A stretch of DNA of 64,000 bases from Spinacia oleracea (GCF_020520425.1 NC_079487.1:128734385-128798384), one strand, 5' to 3'. Shown: positions 49,158 to 62,105, numbered from the stretch's first letter. Translations and numbers: made by a program. The notes: generated by a model not told the origin, from the sequence alone.

Positions 49158-51919
49158 CTAAGAAAATTGGACTCGGAATTCTCCCATGTCAAGGTCGTCA
49201 GCCAGAAAAACACATTCATTTTGGGGAAGAATGTTGTTTGCATACTGAAATTCCTTCCAACCATCTGTCAAAACATTGATGTTGTTTCTCTTATGGTATA
49301 ACACAGGCCAATCTCTTCCGGATGGATCCTTAAGTATGACCAGCTTCTGCTTCACATACAATCTTTGCCGCCACATCATCGGCAATTCCCCAGGCAACTC
49401 CTGCAAAAGAACGGCAAGCAGTTATTTTTACTGATGTACTGCTTGAAAAGAATCTCCAATTCTAGTCTGTTTTGATAAAAGAAAATACGAAAAATGATGA
49501 AGGTCGTAACATGCGACCTTTAACCCGTGTCACAATGATGACATGACATGCTTATGTGTCATGATTTAAATTGGAAACTAAAGTCGAAAACTGAGACAAA
49601 AGCTAACATACCAGGTAAGATGCATTTTCTGGTGATGCTAAGCAAGTCATTCTGAATGCAGCTGCAGCTTCAAGATCGCAGAAATCGGCAGGTTCTTGCT
49701 TCACAACTCTGTTTGCCTCATCATCATCTTTCATAGGATTTGCATTACCCTTAACCTTCCTCTTTAAAGACATGTTAGAATCAAATGAGGTATCAGGCGA
49801 CACATTCCCAGAAATCTCTTGTTTGAATTCTTTTGGTTCTTGCTTGACTACCCTCAATTTTCCACCTGATCAGCAGAGAACTGAATTAAAACAAGAATAT
49901 CGGAGGTTGTTTGCAGTTAAATTTAAGTCACAGCAACATGAACGGATCAAGAACCTGGTGGTGGCTGACTAAAACCTGATGCAGCTGAAGCATCCCATGT
50001 GCGTGATTCGTGAATAGTTTTCGAGGGAGGAACTGGTCTGGAAGGCATGTTAAGACTTGGATAAACGCTGGGAAATGGTTGGTTTACAGAACCCGACAAC
50101 TTTTCTTCATAATTTTCTGACAGAAGAAGAAGGAAACAGAATGAGGGAAGTTTCAAATGCAATTCATCTACATAAAGATAAAAGCCCAAGTTCACTTGAA
50201 GGTAATACAAATACTTTACAGTTAAATTTAAGTCACACCACGGCAAACAACGATACTACATTTACCATGAAGTTGGAGAGGCGGCATTTTATGGTATGCT
50301 GGTAATTTCGCATCATATAACAGGGGCACGGTATATCATTGTTATTTTTTTATACCATTCTTTTTTTCTATATCATTGTTTTCATTTTTGATACCATTTT
50401 TTATACTATTGAAAGTTCAATGTATTTACAGAATTGCCATGTTACGTATTTGGCTGGCAATACATAACCGTTATGGGAATTTACTTCCTCCATTTACCAT
50501 TTCTACGAAAACCAGATAGAGAAAGAGAACTTTGTGTGACCATTTTCAACAGAATATGAGCAAAGAAATTACTTATAAGATTTAAACACAAAGGGATCAA
50601 GAACCTGGTGTCTGACTAAAATCTGATGTTGCTGAAGGCTTCCAAGTGTGTGATTCACGGATAGTTTTCGAGGGACGAACCAAACTGGAAGGCATGCTAA
50701 GTCTTGGAGAAACGCTGGGAAATGGTTTGTTTACAGAATTTGGCAACTTTTCTTGATTATTTTCTGACATAAAACAAAGGAAACAACAGAATGAGGAAAA
50801 TGCAATTCACCTAAATAAAGATAAAAGGCCAAGGTCACAATCACTAACTTGAAGGTACTACATTTCCTTGAATAAGTGGGAACTTATTTGTATCAATTGA
50901 AGGATCTCCATTATGAGCTTCATGAAATGCACCTTGACTAAGTGGGTACTTCTTTGTATCAATTGAAGCATTTCCAGTATGAGCTTTACCGGTCTTGTTG
51001 GAGGTGAAACTTGGTTCCATGCCGGAAAACTCCAAGGCAGATAGATCAAGTAAGCGTTCCCTATCGTCTTCTCTAGCTAAACTTGATTCTCTGTCAGTCA
51101 TGAAGCATGGCTCCATTAGAAAATCAACCTCCGGAACCAGCTGGGGCCTTTCAATGCCGTATTCCTGCCTTCCAACCTTTTCTGCTACCACAACGGACTT
51201 CTGTACATCATTTACATCATCATGAGTCCAAATGATGTCACTCATGTCAACCTCGGATTGGGGAACAGCATAGGTATTGCAACAGTCGTTTCCTTGTGAT
51301 GGTTTTTGTTTCTCATACAAGGGATCTGAAGGAGATTTCCTGGTAATAGAATTTCTTGTAGTTTTAGGTATCTTGTTCTTAAAGCTGTGTACACCAGTAT
51401 GTGTTTTTTCATATCCACTTCTTCCATAAATTTCAACAAAGAAGCACGAATCCATGGTGTAACGGAATAACAGAAAATCCCCTTGCTCAAGGTCATGATC
51501 CTTGGTAAATTTATACCATCCTGTATTGAAGCTAAGAGAGCCATTTACTTTAGACAGGTTAACTTCCCATTGCTTGCCTGTTGAATCCTCCAGATATGCC
51601 TTTCTTCCAACTTCTGAAGTAAGAATTTTGCTAAATTTTGGAGGCACAAACTGCAAAAACAGATAGGATATTAGAAACAACATCTGCTATACAAATATAC
51701 AATAGCTCATTAAAACAGTAAAATCAGTGGACAGAAAATAATTGAATGAAAGTAGGGAGAAATAGGGCCTTTAAAACCACACACCAGACACTCAGCAAAA
51801 CCCTTGCCAAACATGACTTTAAAAAACGGAGGAATCTTTGGCGGAAGACCACACTTTCCTCGATGGAACAGCAAACACTTTCTCGAACATTCACCACAAG
51901 CCTTAACCTCGTAATCCAT
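49158..51919 (-). CDS. REM-type B3 transcription factor, tandem copy 1
   Basis: Five coding exons: 51919-51785, 51650-50849, 50116-49955, 49865-49612 and 49400-49158, giving 531 aa. REM proteins are plant-specific, plasma-nuclear DNA-binding factors of the B3 superfamily, often active in reproductive tissue. The short N-terminus has clustered cysteines (ACGECSRKC). B3 domain 1 (about 30-130) runs from PPFFKVMFGKGF through FVPPKFSKIL and WEVNLSKVNGSLSFNTGWYK to GDFLLFRYT. A linker contains KQEP motifs (VVKQEP twice), candidate SUMO sites. A second B3 domain is C-terminal (LVILKDPSGRDWPVLYH, TDGWKEFQYAN, ECVFLADD). The start at 51919 follows a likely acceptor, so a 5' UTR exon lies upstream. 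The intron between exons 2 and 3 carries a broken copy of exon 3 (50605-50762). Confidence 0.88.
50605..50762 (-). pseudogene. Duplicated, frameshifted copy of REM exon 3
   Basis: Closely matches exon 3 at 49955-50116, with the acceptor (gtcag) and donor (gttctt) sites kept. It has one A fewer after the acceptor (three instead of four) and other small changes; length is 158 against 162. With the one-base leftover of exon 2, inclusion would shift the frame and reach TAA after ten codons. Flanking intron is duplicated too (about 49937-50208 against 50588-50860). Confidence 0.8.
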
Positions 51920-52658
51920 CTGGCACAATGGTAAGCACCTAACTGAAAAGACATTATTGACCATTAGCAAGTAAGTTTCACTCACATTAAAAGGAAGAAG
52001 ACGATACAACAAGCTCACAGAGTAACAAAGTCAATATCCAAATATCCAATATATACATTGCAGTGCATGACAATAATAGAAAGATACATTGACTACAGTA
52101 GTTTTCAGCAACATTGGGACAAGGTAAGAGTCGTCTACTACTTTACTATGTGACCTTTGTCATTCTATAGCACGAGAGATGGCTCTAAAGCTCTAAGTTG
52201 TCACTTCTAAAAGCAACATTTACAAATAACCAAAGATATAATGCCATTATACGAAGTAAATTCCAAGAAAGTAATTCAAGCATATGAACTTGAGAAACCA
52301 TGACAGGAGGAAATTGAAAAAATGCTTCCTAGTAAAAGCACATCCAAAGAGTGGCATTACGTTCTAATCATGCTTATTGCATCGGTTAAGCTCTTATATC
52401 AACATTGATGAAACAACATCCAAAGTTAAACTAACTCCCCACCACAGCAACGTACTAGTAAGGAACACATTATCTAACTTGAACCTTGGCTTCCACAGTC
52501 AAAATGATAATAATAAAACCAACAAAACTAACTAAACACTCTGGATTGTCATTGAATATCGTCTAATTTTTTAGCTTAATCATCCGTGAACTGATCATTG
52601 ATTAGAAGAGAACAACTGACATTCATATAAGACTTTAAAGAACTCCACGTAGAGGTCA

Positions 52659-52796
52659 CAAGTTCAAGTCTCCTAACACACTACAATTGCGGATACAAGT
52701 TCAAGTCTCCTTTGCACACTATAATTGTCTATACAAGTTCAAGTCTCCTTTGCACACTATAATCGTCGATACAAGTTCAAGTCTCCTTAACCACGA
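52659..52796 (+). repeat. Four direct repeats of about 38 bp
   Basis: Units begin acaagttcaagtctcc and contain cacactataattgtc. The two central units are nearly identical. Non-coding. Confidence 0.85.
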
Positions 52797-53314
52797 TTTA
52801 ATGTACCCAACATAACACAACAAATTACCAACGACTCGTTAGATAGACCCAAATACCATAGCATCCTCAGTGAATAATTTCTTGTTTTGGGCTCACATAA
52901 TATACAAGCAATACAATAAAATATACATACAATTGAAGGGCATAAAACTAAAGTTCACAAACTAGGATCAAATGTACTTAGTACCCAATATAAAGCACGG
53001 TCGAATAACTATAGATCTATCAAACTAATACTTGAAGGATAAAAAAAAACATTAATGATTTGTGCTTTACAATGCAGAATTGTAATTGTAACCGTTATGT
53101 ATTTTTTCTAAATTTGTATATGATATATCTATTTTATCATTGTAGAGGTAGTATGACTCATTATTAATTATATTGTACTTTACCTTTCAAAAAAAACATG
53201 AACTCAACCTACTTTTTTCTCATTTTAAGTGCTTGCTTTTGTAAATCCTAGGTAAATAAAAGTATAATTGATCCTAAAAATCCAAAAAAAAAATTATCAA
53301 AGAAAGAACAAGTT

Positions 53315-53392
53315 TTTTTTTTTTGTTTGACAGGAAGAACTATTCCATTAATAACTTGTCCTCAATGACAATGAGAGCAATGTTTGGGTGAC
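53315..53392 (-). mobile_element. Very short poly(A)-tailed retroposon with 19-bp target duplication
   Basis: The 19-bp sequence atcaaagaaagaacaagtt is perfectly repeated at 53296-53314 and 53393-53411. Between them are 78 bp that begin with a T run (minus-strand poly(A) tail). This is the signature of LINE-machinery insertion of a severely 5'-truncated copy. Confidence 0.8.
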
Positions 53393-53960
53393 ATCAAAGA
53401 AAGAACAAGTTACTGCACTTGCAGAACAAACATGAAAGCCAAAGCTTCTAAAACAGCGTTTGGTTCAACATATATTAAAAAAGTTCCATCTTTTTGCAAA
53501 GAAATTTAAACGGAATTATGCTAATAATTCTAAGAGAAAATTACCCCAGATACATAAAAACAAATGCCACAATTCGGAGAAAACTAAACATGTATTTCTC
53601 TCTCAAAAAATTGAAAACGAGAAATTAAGCACACCCAAAAAAAATTACAATTTCCATAATTTTCTGTATATTTTTTCTCACCTCCTGTATCACACCCTCT
53701 CTTCAAATGGTGCCCAAGAAAGCGAAAATGGTTAACAGTGAAGATTTAAACAAGAAATGAACAAAATTGCAAGTACAATTCAAGCAGAAATTAAGCACAT
53801 TTAAGCAAAATTGAGTAAAAATGAAAGAAATGTAGAACAGTGCCTTAAGTTAGAGTGAGAGAGATGGTTTAGCTGGTTGGTTCTCGGTTGTCAGAGTTTA
53901 AAGACTCTGAATTCTGAACTCAAATCGCTACAAGAATCTCCAAAAGATAGAGTACACACT

Positions 53961-55808
53961 TTGGGAAAGGAAAAAAATTAAGTAGTTCCATTATGATGAC
54001 ATTTTTGGTTACCGACTTACCGTTTCCTTTTTTCCTAAAATGCATGGAGGGAGTACAGATTAGGACCATTAGGTGAGGGTGTGAGTCTGGGGGTTGAAAA
54101 TTTTAAATGACGTGATAGGAATATGAAGTGTTAAAAGTCGTCCCAATATAGTACATAAGTTTGTATCATGATACAAGCTTAAAATGCATAAATTTGTACC
54201 ATAATACAAGCTTGAAATGTATAAATCATAGTATCCAAATCTGTTTCAATCTATCCCATTATTAGTGTTATTCTTGAGATTTAATGCTACCTGTTTTTTC
54301 AATGTTTCACGTTAAAGTTTTTAATTGGTGAAGAGTACTAGACAACAGCATTTCTAGAAGAAAAAAAAAAATGAGCAATCAAAATTCTCGGTATGGAATC
54401 CACTAGCAATAGCAATTTATATTACCAAAACATTTTACAAATATACAAGGTTGGAATGATCTTGATCTTAACCTCTTAAAGTCCGTCGCCAACGAATGAT
54501 TATCTTTCCCTTTTTTTTCTTTTTTTTTGGAAAGAACAATTTCATTAGTAATTAGTCATACGACATCTACAATGATAAAATAGATCTGCATATCACAGAT
54601 TCAAAGAAAATACATAACTATTACAATCAAAACAATTAGTCTCCCCTCTCGACCGGGCACATCATATTTTTTTTTTTTAGTGGAATAATCGACGGACTTT
54701 AAAATGTTACCATCAAGATTTTTGCGAGGGCAAAAATTAGTCTCCCCCTCGCTACCTAAGTCCATTATTTGTCTCTATTTCCAAAGGCTGTTGCCGCTAA
54801 GCTAGCTATGACGCCTAAAAGAAGTCTATCAAAATGTTATCCCATATTTATTCTTTTTACATTGAAAGTTGTACTGGTGGATAAGATATCAATCAACACA
54901 AATTCTTATTTACAAAGGTTGTACAATAAATATTGTACACCGGAGTAAAAGTTAACTCAAAATGTTTAAAAGTTAAGCTTATATATGTAAAAGTTATCTA
55001 TTTGTAAGTGATTTTTTTTTTCATTTTAATAAAACTTATTTCTTCAAAATCACTAATAATGTATAAAATCAATCATTTAACCCTTTAGAATATTTATCTA
55101 TCAATTTTTTTTACTAATATAAAAGTTAATCAAAACTAGGTTAAAGTTACAAAAAAATGAGTAAAAGTTATCTTGGTGTACAATAAATTTATTGTACACC
55201 TTGTGCGCGCAAGACCTTTTTGATCAATCAATGTAGAGTACCAGAAAGATTTTTAATTTTAACAAATGAAAATGACATACATGCATAAGATCACCTCAAA
55301 ATTGTTTGGCAATTTAATCTTAGAAATCTGAAAAACCTAACAAAATGATTATCTCACATTAACTTCAACTCATCTAACTATCAAATTTATTCCTTTGTCT
55401 CTAAACCAAAAACATAATTTCACGAGTGTACAATACTACTAGTCTACTAGTGTGCTAGTACAAATCATGAATGATTAAACTCGGAAAGATAACTGATGAA
55501 TATATTCATTTATTTACGAAAAAATCTGCTTCATATGACAAGCTCAACTTAACTGATACTATGATAGTAATAATCATCAGGTAATGAAACTAATACCAAG
55601 ATAAAAAAAAAAGCATACATTCAACCATTACAATGTACTTCAGTCTGATCTCCTGCTGTTAGAATATGTACAACAACAACAGCAGCAAATCACTTTATCA
55701 GATAAAAAAGAGAATCATTATCTGGATTTTGGTTCACAAATCCTAAATTCGATTCGATCTTTAGAAATCTAGGATAAACATACTACGATCAACTGGCCTA
55801 ACAGAAAT
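53961..55808. other. Spacer between the two REM genes
   Basis: AT-rich and gene-free. An inverted pair ttaaagtccgtcg (54476-54488) and cgacggactttaa (54690-54702) brackets a segment. That segment contains T runs and a stretch (tagtcatacgacatctacaa, about 54556-54575) shared with the retroposon at 61033-61563. Confidence 0.5.
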
Positions 55809-58298
55809 TTATTCAGATAAAGGCGACACAATTTGGACACGAATTATACCCTCATCCTTATTCTCGACTTCAAAAGTACACTCATCACCAGGTTGGATGC
55901 TATTAGACTTCCTAAATTCTTTCCACCCACTACCCAAAACCTCAAAGCCTTTCCTCAGATGGTGTACAACTGGCCAAAGTCTTCCAACAGGATCTCGAAG
56001 TAAAACCAGGTTCTGTTCCAAATTTTCATCTTGTCTGTGTATCTTTACTGGTAAAGGCTTCGGTAACTCCTGCAGAAGTTAAAATAATGGGTTATAGATG
56101 AACTGCACCACAGGAAGTTAGAAACTTGCAAAATGTACAAAAGTTCTGCTAAAGAAGTGGAAAGCAAAGTTTGTAGATACAGAAGTTTCTCAACAGACCA
56201 AAATGAAATGACTTAGGGGGAGTTCAGTTCACTCTATTCTGGAATCAGATATGGGTTTGAAATCGACAAATTCCATATTGTTGTTTGGTTCAGAAAACTT
56301 ACAACATTAAAATCTGAGGGGTAACCAACAAATTGGCAGTAGTATACTACTATAGACTATAGTATGAGTCACTTTTATTGATCTTAGACACAGACCAAAC
56401 ACGAAAAAGAAGTCCAGAACTTTCTGAACAGTTTAAAGGTTTTGAGTTTATTGCAAGGTTGTCAAAGAATTCCATATTACTTTGTACTACATATAAGTCA
56501 ATATTGTGCAACAGAAGAAAAAATCAGGAAACAAAGCATCATGGTTCATGAACAATAACAGGAACAGGACAGAATTTATTAAAGATCAGCATGATTTACT
56601 AGCAGTAAAAATCAACAAAATGCTAACATGAAAGCAGGATATCAGGCTATGAGAACTGAGAAGTCAGAACTTACAAGGAAATATTCACTGTCTTGCTGCA
56701 CCAAACATGTGATTTTGATGTCTGGTACAGATGAAGAATCACACAACTCGGGAGCTTCTTTCTTCAAACTCATGTCTGTGTTACCTTTATATTCGACTAT
56801 AGCAGTCGAGTGACTGCCAATATATTTGTTCTTAGCCTTGTGACCCTTATTGCCAAATAAGACTGCACTATCCCTCGAAAGAGTATTAGCGTTAAGGGCA
56901 CAAATGACGTCACCAGGTTGCGGTTCTTGCTTGACTATTCTCATTCTTTCACCTGATACAATAGATAAACTAAATCAACAGAGAAAGACAAATATCATAT
57001 ATGTACATTTGAAAACTGTTAAAATTATGCTAACACAGAAAAGGAATATATACGAGGAGGACCTGGAGGCTCAAAGGGAGATGCTAGAGCTGAGAACTCA
57101 TTCGGATTTGGAAATGTGAGAGAATCCAGGGGCATACTGAAGTTCAAAGGCATGTCGACCCTATTGTTGGGTAGCGCTACAACTACACATTCCTTTCTTG
57201 ACCAGTCTGCTTCATCTGTAAAAGAAGCCAATCAACTATATAGATAAGTGAGAAGAAACAGAACAATGTAAATCCACAAATAGACACAAACTCAAGGAAC
57301 TAACTTGAGAGCTCAAAAGTATTTTCAGTCATTTGGTATTTCACAACATCAGGCGAGGCCTCTTCAATTTGAGTTTCTTGCAACGCGGTGCACACTTTAG
57401 AGCATGTATTCCCTATTAGCATACTCATTTTATCAGTATCAACTCTATTTCCGGGCTTCTCAAAAACAGACAGATCATATAAATCGCTCCTATCATCTTC
57501 TTTTCCTGAACTTGTGTTTCTGTTAGTCATGAAGAATGACTCTAACAGAAAATCTGTTGCAGGAACTACTTTAGGCCGCTTATTGGTATTCCCTTGCCTT
57601 GTAACATTATCAACATTTACTCCTATATCAGCTGATTTTTCTACATTACACAAATCATCCTTCCTTTGAGTGACATTAACCGCAGGACTAGCATCCTTGA
57701 AAGAATCTAAGCATTCTGTTGCTGGTGTTTCTTTATCAGTCGAATCACAAGGATCGGCAAGTTTAGTTCTCTTGTTCTGATAGTTCATGCCACTGTAAAT
57801 CATTGGCTTCTCACACCCACTTCTACCAAAAATTTGAACAATAAAATGTGATCCCTTGAAATAATGTAATACCACAAAATCACCCAGCTCAATGGCATGA
57901 TCCACACAAAATTCATTCCATCCCTTTTGAAAGGCAAGTGAGCCGTTTACATTAGACAGGTTAACTTCCCATTTTTGCCCTGTTGAATCCTCAAAATAAG
58001 TGTTTTTACCTTCCATTGCCATGATAGTTTTGGCAAATCTAGGAGGTACAATCTGCAAACATATATATAGGAACTATACTGAAATACAAGTTGAAAAAAG
58101 TACTTCAGATGCCAAACAAGAAAACTCAGTGAGGTTGATTGAACAAGGTTAATGTGATCATACCAGAAGTTGAGAAAATTGGATACCAAACATGATTTTG
58201 AAGAATGAAGAAACTATTGGGTAAGGATCAAGCTTCGACCTATGGAGTGACGAACAGCTACGCGAGCACTCAGCACATGCCTCCATCTTGCCACCCAT
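55809..58298 (-). CDS. REM-type B3 transcription factor, tandem copy 2
   Basis: Five coding exons: 58298-58164, 58052-57305, 57215-57054, 56952-56675 and 56069-55809, giving 527 aa. Exon 1 (135 nt) and exon 3 (162 nt) have exactly the lengths of copy 1 and all phases agree. The N-terminus is Cys-rich (EACAECSRSC). B3 domain 1 runs from SSFFKIMFGIQF through VPPRFAKTIMAM and WEVNLSNVNGSLAFQKGWNE to FVVLHYFKG. A long polar linker carries IVKQEP. The C-terminal B3 contains LVLLRDPVGRLWPVVHH, GSGWKEFRKSN and DECTFEVEN. The exon 3 donor could be at 57053 (gtatat, used here) or a few codons earlier (gtcctc); both keep frame. A 5' UTR exon is suggested near 59494-59540. DNA-binding specificity cannot be read from the sequence. 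Confidence 0.9.
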
Positions 58299-59545
58299 GA
58301 TTCTCCGATTGCAGACTGTTGACAGACGGTTGAACAACTGCATAAGAAATCCCCAGTCATCACAAACTTAACAATGTCATAGAAATCAACAGAACAACAA
58401 AGCACAGGAATTGGTTGAGATTTCTTCCATACAAACATCACATACCATTAGCTGGTAAAACTCTATGAATTGGTTTAACCCTTTTCACAAACACAACTTT
58501 AACAAACTAATTAACATTAGTAAACAAGGTTGAATCTCTTCACATCACTGAAACTTGTGGCTACCTAAATACCCAAAGAGTAAACTTCAAAACACTCTAC
58601 AGTCTATATTGAATGAAATAACATGAGTGTCAGAAAATAGTATTAATTTCCAATTCAAGCAATTAATGTCAATAACATTGATAGCATTTTTTTTACATTT
58701 TACTACAGTTGGTAAATATTACTCCACTAAAAAAAATCTGCAAAGGAATGCCAATTGTAAGGTAGATGAAAAACAAACATTTCCCAAGGATCTGTATTCT
58801 GTAACCTGACTATTGCAGACTTGCAGTATTCCATATTAGACAAGGACAACCCACATTCCAAATACTCATACCCAACATGTTCAACCAAACATAATTTACG
58901 CCAAAAGGGGTCATATAAACATAATATCCACTTCTTCATGGGTATTCGAAAGTTTTAAATTTTCATCTAATGATCTATATAGTGAGACATGGTGTACAAG
59001 GTTAAAGTACAACCAATCAAAATAGTCAAAACGGAGCGACCGGAGTACTTGAATTATATAATCTTCTACATCGATTCAGGTATCGAACACCTGTGGCTAA
59101 AAACTCATTGAAACAACTATGAAAATAATTCATGTCTTGTGAACTCTTTCGGGTTAAGCTTAGGGAACATCAAATTCACGTCTCGTAACGTTTTATGTAA
59201 CAAATTTTAGGTATCAAAGTTACAGTAATTCTATATTAACATTCAATACATATTCTAGCTATATAAATCAACATAAGGAATAGAAAATTAAGAATCTGAA
59301 TATCTGATAACGCCATTATCCAAATTAAATGAAAATTCAATAGAAGTGCATGTAACAATAAAAAAATTAATGAAATGAATTCTGAAATACGAAATTAAAT
59401 TAAATTAAATGAGCATAATAATTCATACTCCGTAATAGTAAAACCCTAAATGAATAGAAGAGTAAAATTGTACAAAATTAGTTGAAAATCTACCTTTAGA
59501 TGAATTCGAATTGATGACGAGCAGTGGAACTGTAGAAGAAAATGG
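58299..59545 (-). other. 5' UTR exons and intron of REM copy 2
   Basis: An acceptor (atgcag) at about 58338-58343 opens the first coding exon. A donor-like aag|gtagat at 59494-59488 suggests a leader exon of about 50 nt starting near 59540. The 1.1 kb between shows no coding potential. Confidence 0.5.
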
Positions 59546-61013
59546 TTTGTTTTAATTCAGCGCAAGAAAACACCAAAAAATCAATTTCAGTCGCCTTTTC
59601 CTTTTTTTTTCTTAAAGGTTTTTATTTTATTTTATTTTATTAGCATCAATTTTATTACTTCAGTGTGCACAAATGCCGATAGGCGACTGTGAATGGTGGT
59701 CTTGACGGCGGCGATTTGTGTGAAAAGATGATTAAGGTGTGTTCGGAGGTAGGTTTATTAGCACTCCGTCGCGGTTAGTGTTTTGATGGGTAAAATACTG
59801 ACGTTTTTTAGTGTAAATGAGTCCAAAAGTCAATATAATATCTTAATTCTTGACCATTAGATCAATACATCATCAGTAAATACTAATGTCTTTCAAAAAT
59901 TTCATTTGAGAACTCGTGTAATCATATATTTTTTTTTAGATGTATCCGAATTCACCTTAAATATTCAGGAGATTAAATTGAATTTTGAGTTGGGGTGATC
60001 ATGAGTTTCATTATGCTAAAACAAAGTCTCAATGAAAACGTCATGGAGTCACGTTCTATATAGTCACCTAAATCTAGACATACGTTGAGTCGTCATACCG
60101 ATATGCTAAAACAAAGTCTCAATTGTGTCATGTATGCTCATGCAATGGCCAATTTTGTGTCTCACTCGAACAACCCGCATGACGACCCAACATATGTCTA
60201 GATTTAGGTAACATAAACGAGTTACATATAACATAACATAACAAGTTTCGTTTCCTAAAATTTAGACAGTGTCCAAAGAGTGAAGATCTCTTCATGATTC
60301 AGGAAACAAGGGATTGGTTAAACGATAAACGAAGATGCAAAGAGTGTGTGAAAGAGCCAACTAAAGACATTGAACATTGGATGCAAATGGGAATCGTTAT
60401 TAAAATAGATGGACAAAACAAACAAATATAATAACCTTAACAACAATTTTTTGTATTTTCTGACCATCATTCTAATCATTACGTGTAAGAAAAAGCAAAT
60501 TAGCAAGAGAACAAGGGTAGTTTGCGTTTACTATCATGAATTTAGACTCGGCCCTAAACCGGCTTAAAAAGGGACACGGAAGAGGGTCTCCGATAGAAAA
60601 GGGCCCCAAAATTTAAATTTGGTTTTACTGTATATTAAAAATAAAATTTTAAACTCAAAGATCTCCAAATACGTGAAAGAGAGAGAAGTGTAATTTATTT
60701 ATTTTCTTTTTCATCCCTATAAAAGAAAAGAGAAGTGTTAGAGTATGAAAAATAGTGTATTATAACTTTTTTTCATTTTTATTAGTTAATTTGATTACGG
60801 TTTCATATTTTTTACATGAACTTTTCATTAGTATATGAGTAGTTTACTGTATTTTTTTGATATGGACTAAAAACTAATACAAACATCTAACAACTAATCT
60901 TTTAATGACTATTTTGTTTTGATAAGAACCTTTAATTACTAGGTAGGCCAAATTTTAATAAGGTTTCATTTTATTCGATTTATTTTGTCTAAATTTTATC
61001 TTAACTTATCTGA
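59546..61013. other. Gene-free region with a 31-bp hairpin
   Basis: Upstream of REM copy 2. An imperfect inverted repeat at 60066-60096 and 60179-60209 (acctaaatctagacata...) can fold with an 82-nt loop. The sequence gctaaaacaaagtctcaa occurs directly twice, near 60014 and 60103. No coding signal. Confidence 0.5.
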
Positions 61014-61032
61014 ACTTATTCGAACTTAACTT

Positions 61033-61563
61033 CTTCTTTTTTTGAATTAAAATTAATTCATTAATAAAAAGTCATACGACATCTACAAAAGAAATCTGAA
61101 TCTATCAAATACATAACAAATCGAATCAAATAAAACTCGTTTTCTGCAAAACTACGATCATCGCGCATCGAACATCTTGTATACCCTCTAACACATCGTT
61201 GTTTGATACAACCTTCAACGAGGGGGTCTTTTGATCTGTTGTAATTTTGATATCGAATTAAATCAGATTCAATTGATTGTAGATGTAGAACTGACATCTG
61301 CTGCGACACCGCACAAATCAATTTTTCCTGCGAAATTAAATAATATTTTCCCTCGTACACCAGAAATTTAGAATCCTCTAACCTAAGAAAATTTCTCCCT
61401 AAAAGGAGAAGAAAAACCCTGTCTTTCGAGGGAGAACAATTCCTCGCACAAGGAGGAAGTATTATTAAAACCCAAAAAATCAAACAAAATTAGAAAAAGA
61501 ACAACAAGATAAAAAGATCGAGGCTTTCCACCGATAAAATCGATGGAAGCCCCTTCGAAATTC
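61033..61563 (-). mobile_element. Poly(A)-tailed retroposon, 531 bp, with perfect 19-bp target duplication
   Basis: The sequence acttattcgaacttaactt is repeated exactly at 61014-61032 and 61564-61582. The insert starts on the plus strand with a T-rich tail (cttctttttttgaatt), so it is minus-oriented. A 140-codon minus-strand frame (61061-61483) has no recognised domain. A truncated LINE or a SINE is possible. The same 3' sequence (agtcatacgacatctacaa) recurs at about 54557. Confidence 0.75.
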
Positions 61564-61582
61564 ACTTATTCGAACTTAACTT

Positions 61583-62102
61583 AACTTATCTGAACTTAAT
61601 TTATCTGAAAAAAACTTATTTTATTTAAAATAAACTTATTTGTGTGTGAAAATGTATAAAAAAACTATTTTTCCTGAAATTATTGTGTCGAAAATAAAGC
61701 AAAATAAGCCGAACATAATCGAATCCAGCTAATACAAACATCTAACGACTAAATTCAAGTCACACCATCAAAGATGCTAACCCAAGTCACTGCATCAAAA
61801 AAAAAAAATCAACATTACAAACATATATTGGGATCATTTATGCCTAGAACGCTCTTTTTTTTTTTTTTAAGGGAAGAATGCACATATCTTTTCTTGATTC
61901 ATTCTAATTACTCCACAACAACCAAGACCATTGACCAAATAATAGCTCATTTACTTTTCTGTTTTTTTTCCTTAATAATTTGGCTAACTTATTAAAGAAA
62001 AAAAATAGGATCAACAATGTCTAGCCAAACATTGAAAATACACCGTTTATTTAGCGAGACGAGTAGACGACTTCATTACAATGTCCAAAACGAAAAGAGA
62101 AA
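61583..62102. other. AT-rich spacer
   Basis: No gene recognised. Contains ttatctgaactta-type short repeats continuing from the left side of the retroposon insertion, so the host sequence there was already repetitive. Confidence 0.4.
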
Positions 62103-62105
62103 TAA

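Larger units (their letters stand above)
51920..53960 (-). other. 5' region of REM copy 1: probable long 5' UTR intron
   Basis: No coding exon seen. The ATG at 51919 is preceded by an acceptor-like gccag, so transcription probably starts upstream, perhaps near 53,850-53,950 where CT-rich minus-strand sequence occurs. A direct-repeat array (52659-52796) and a tiny retroposon (53315-53392) lie inside. Confidence 0.45.
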
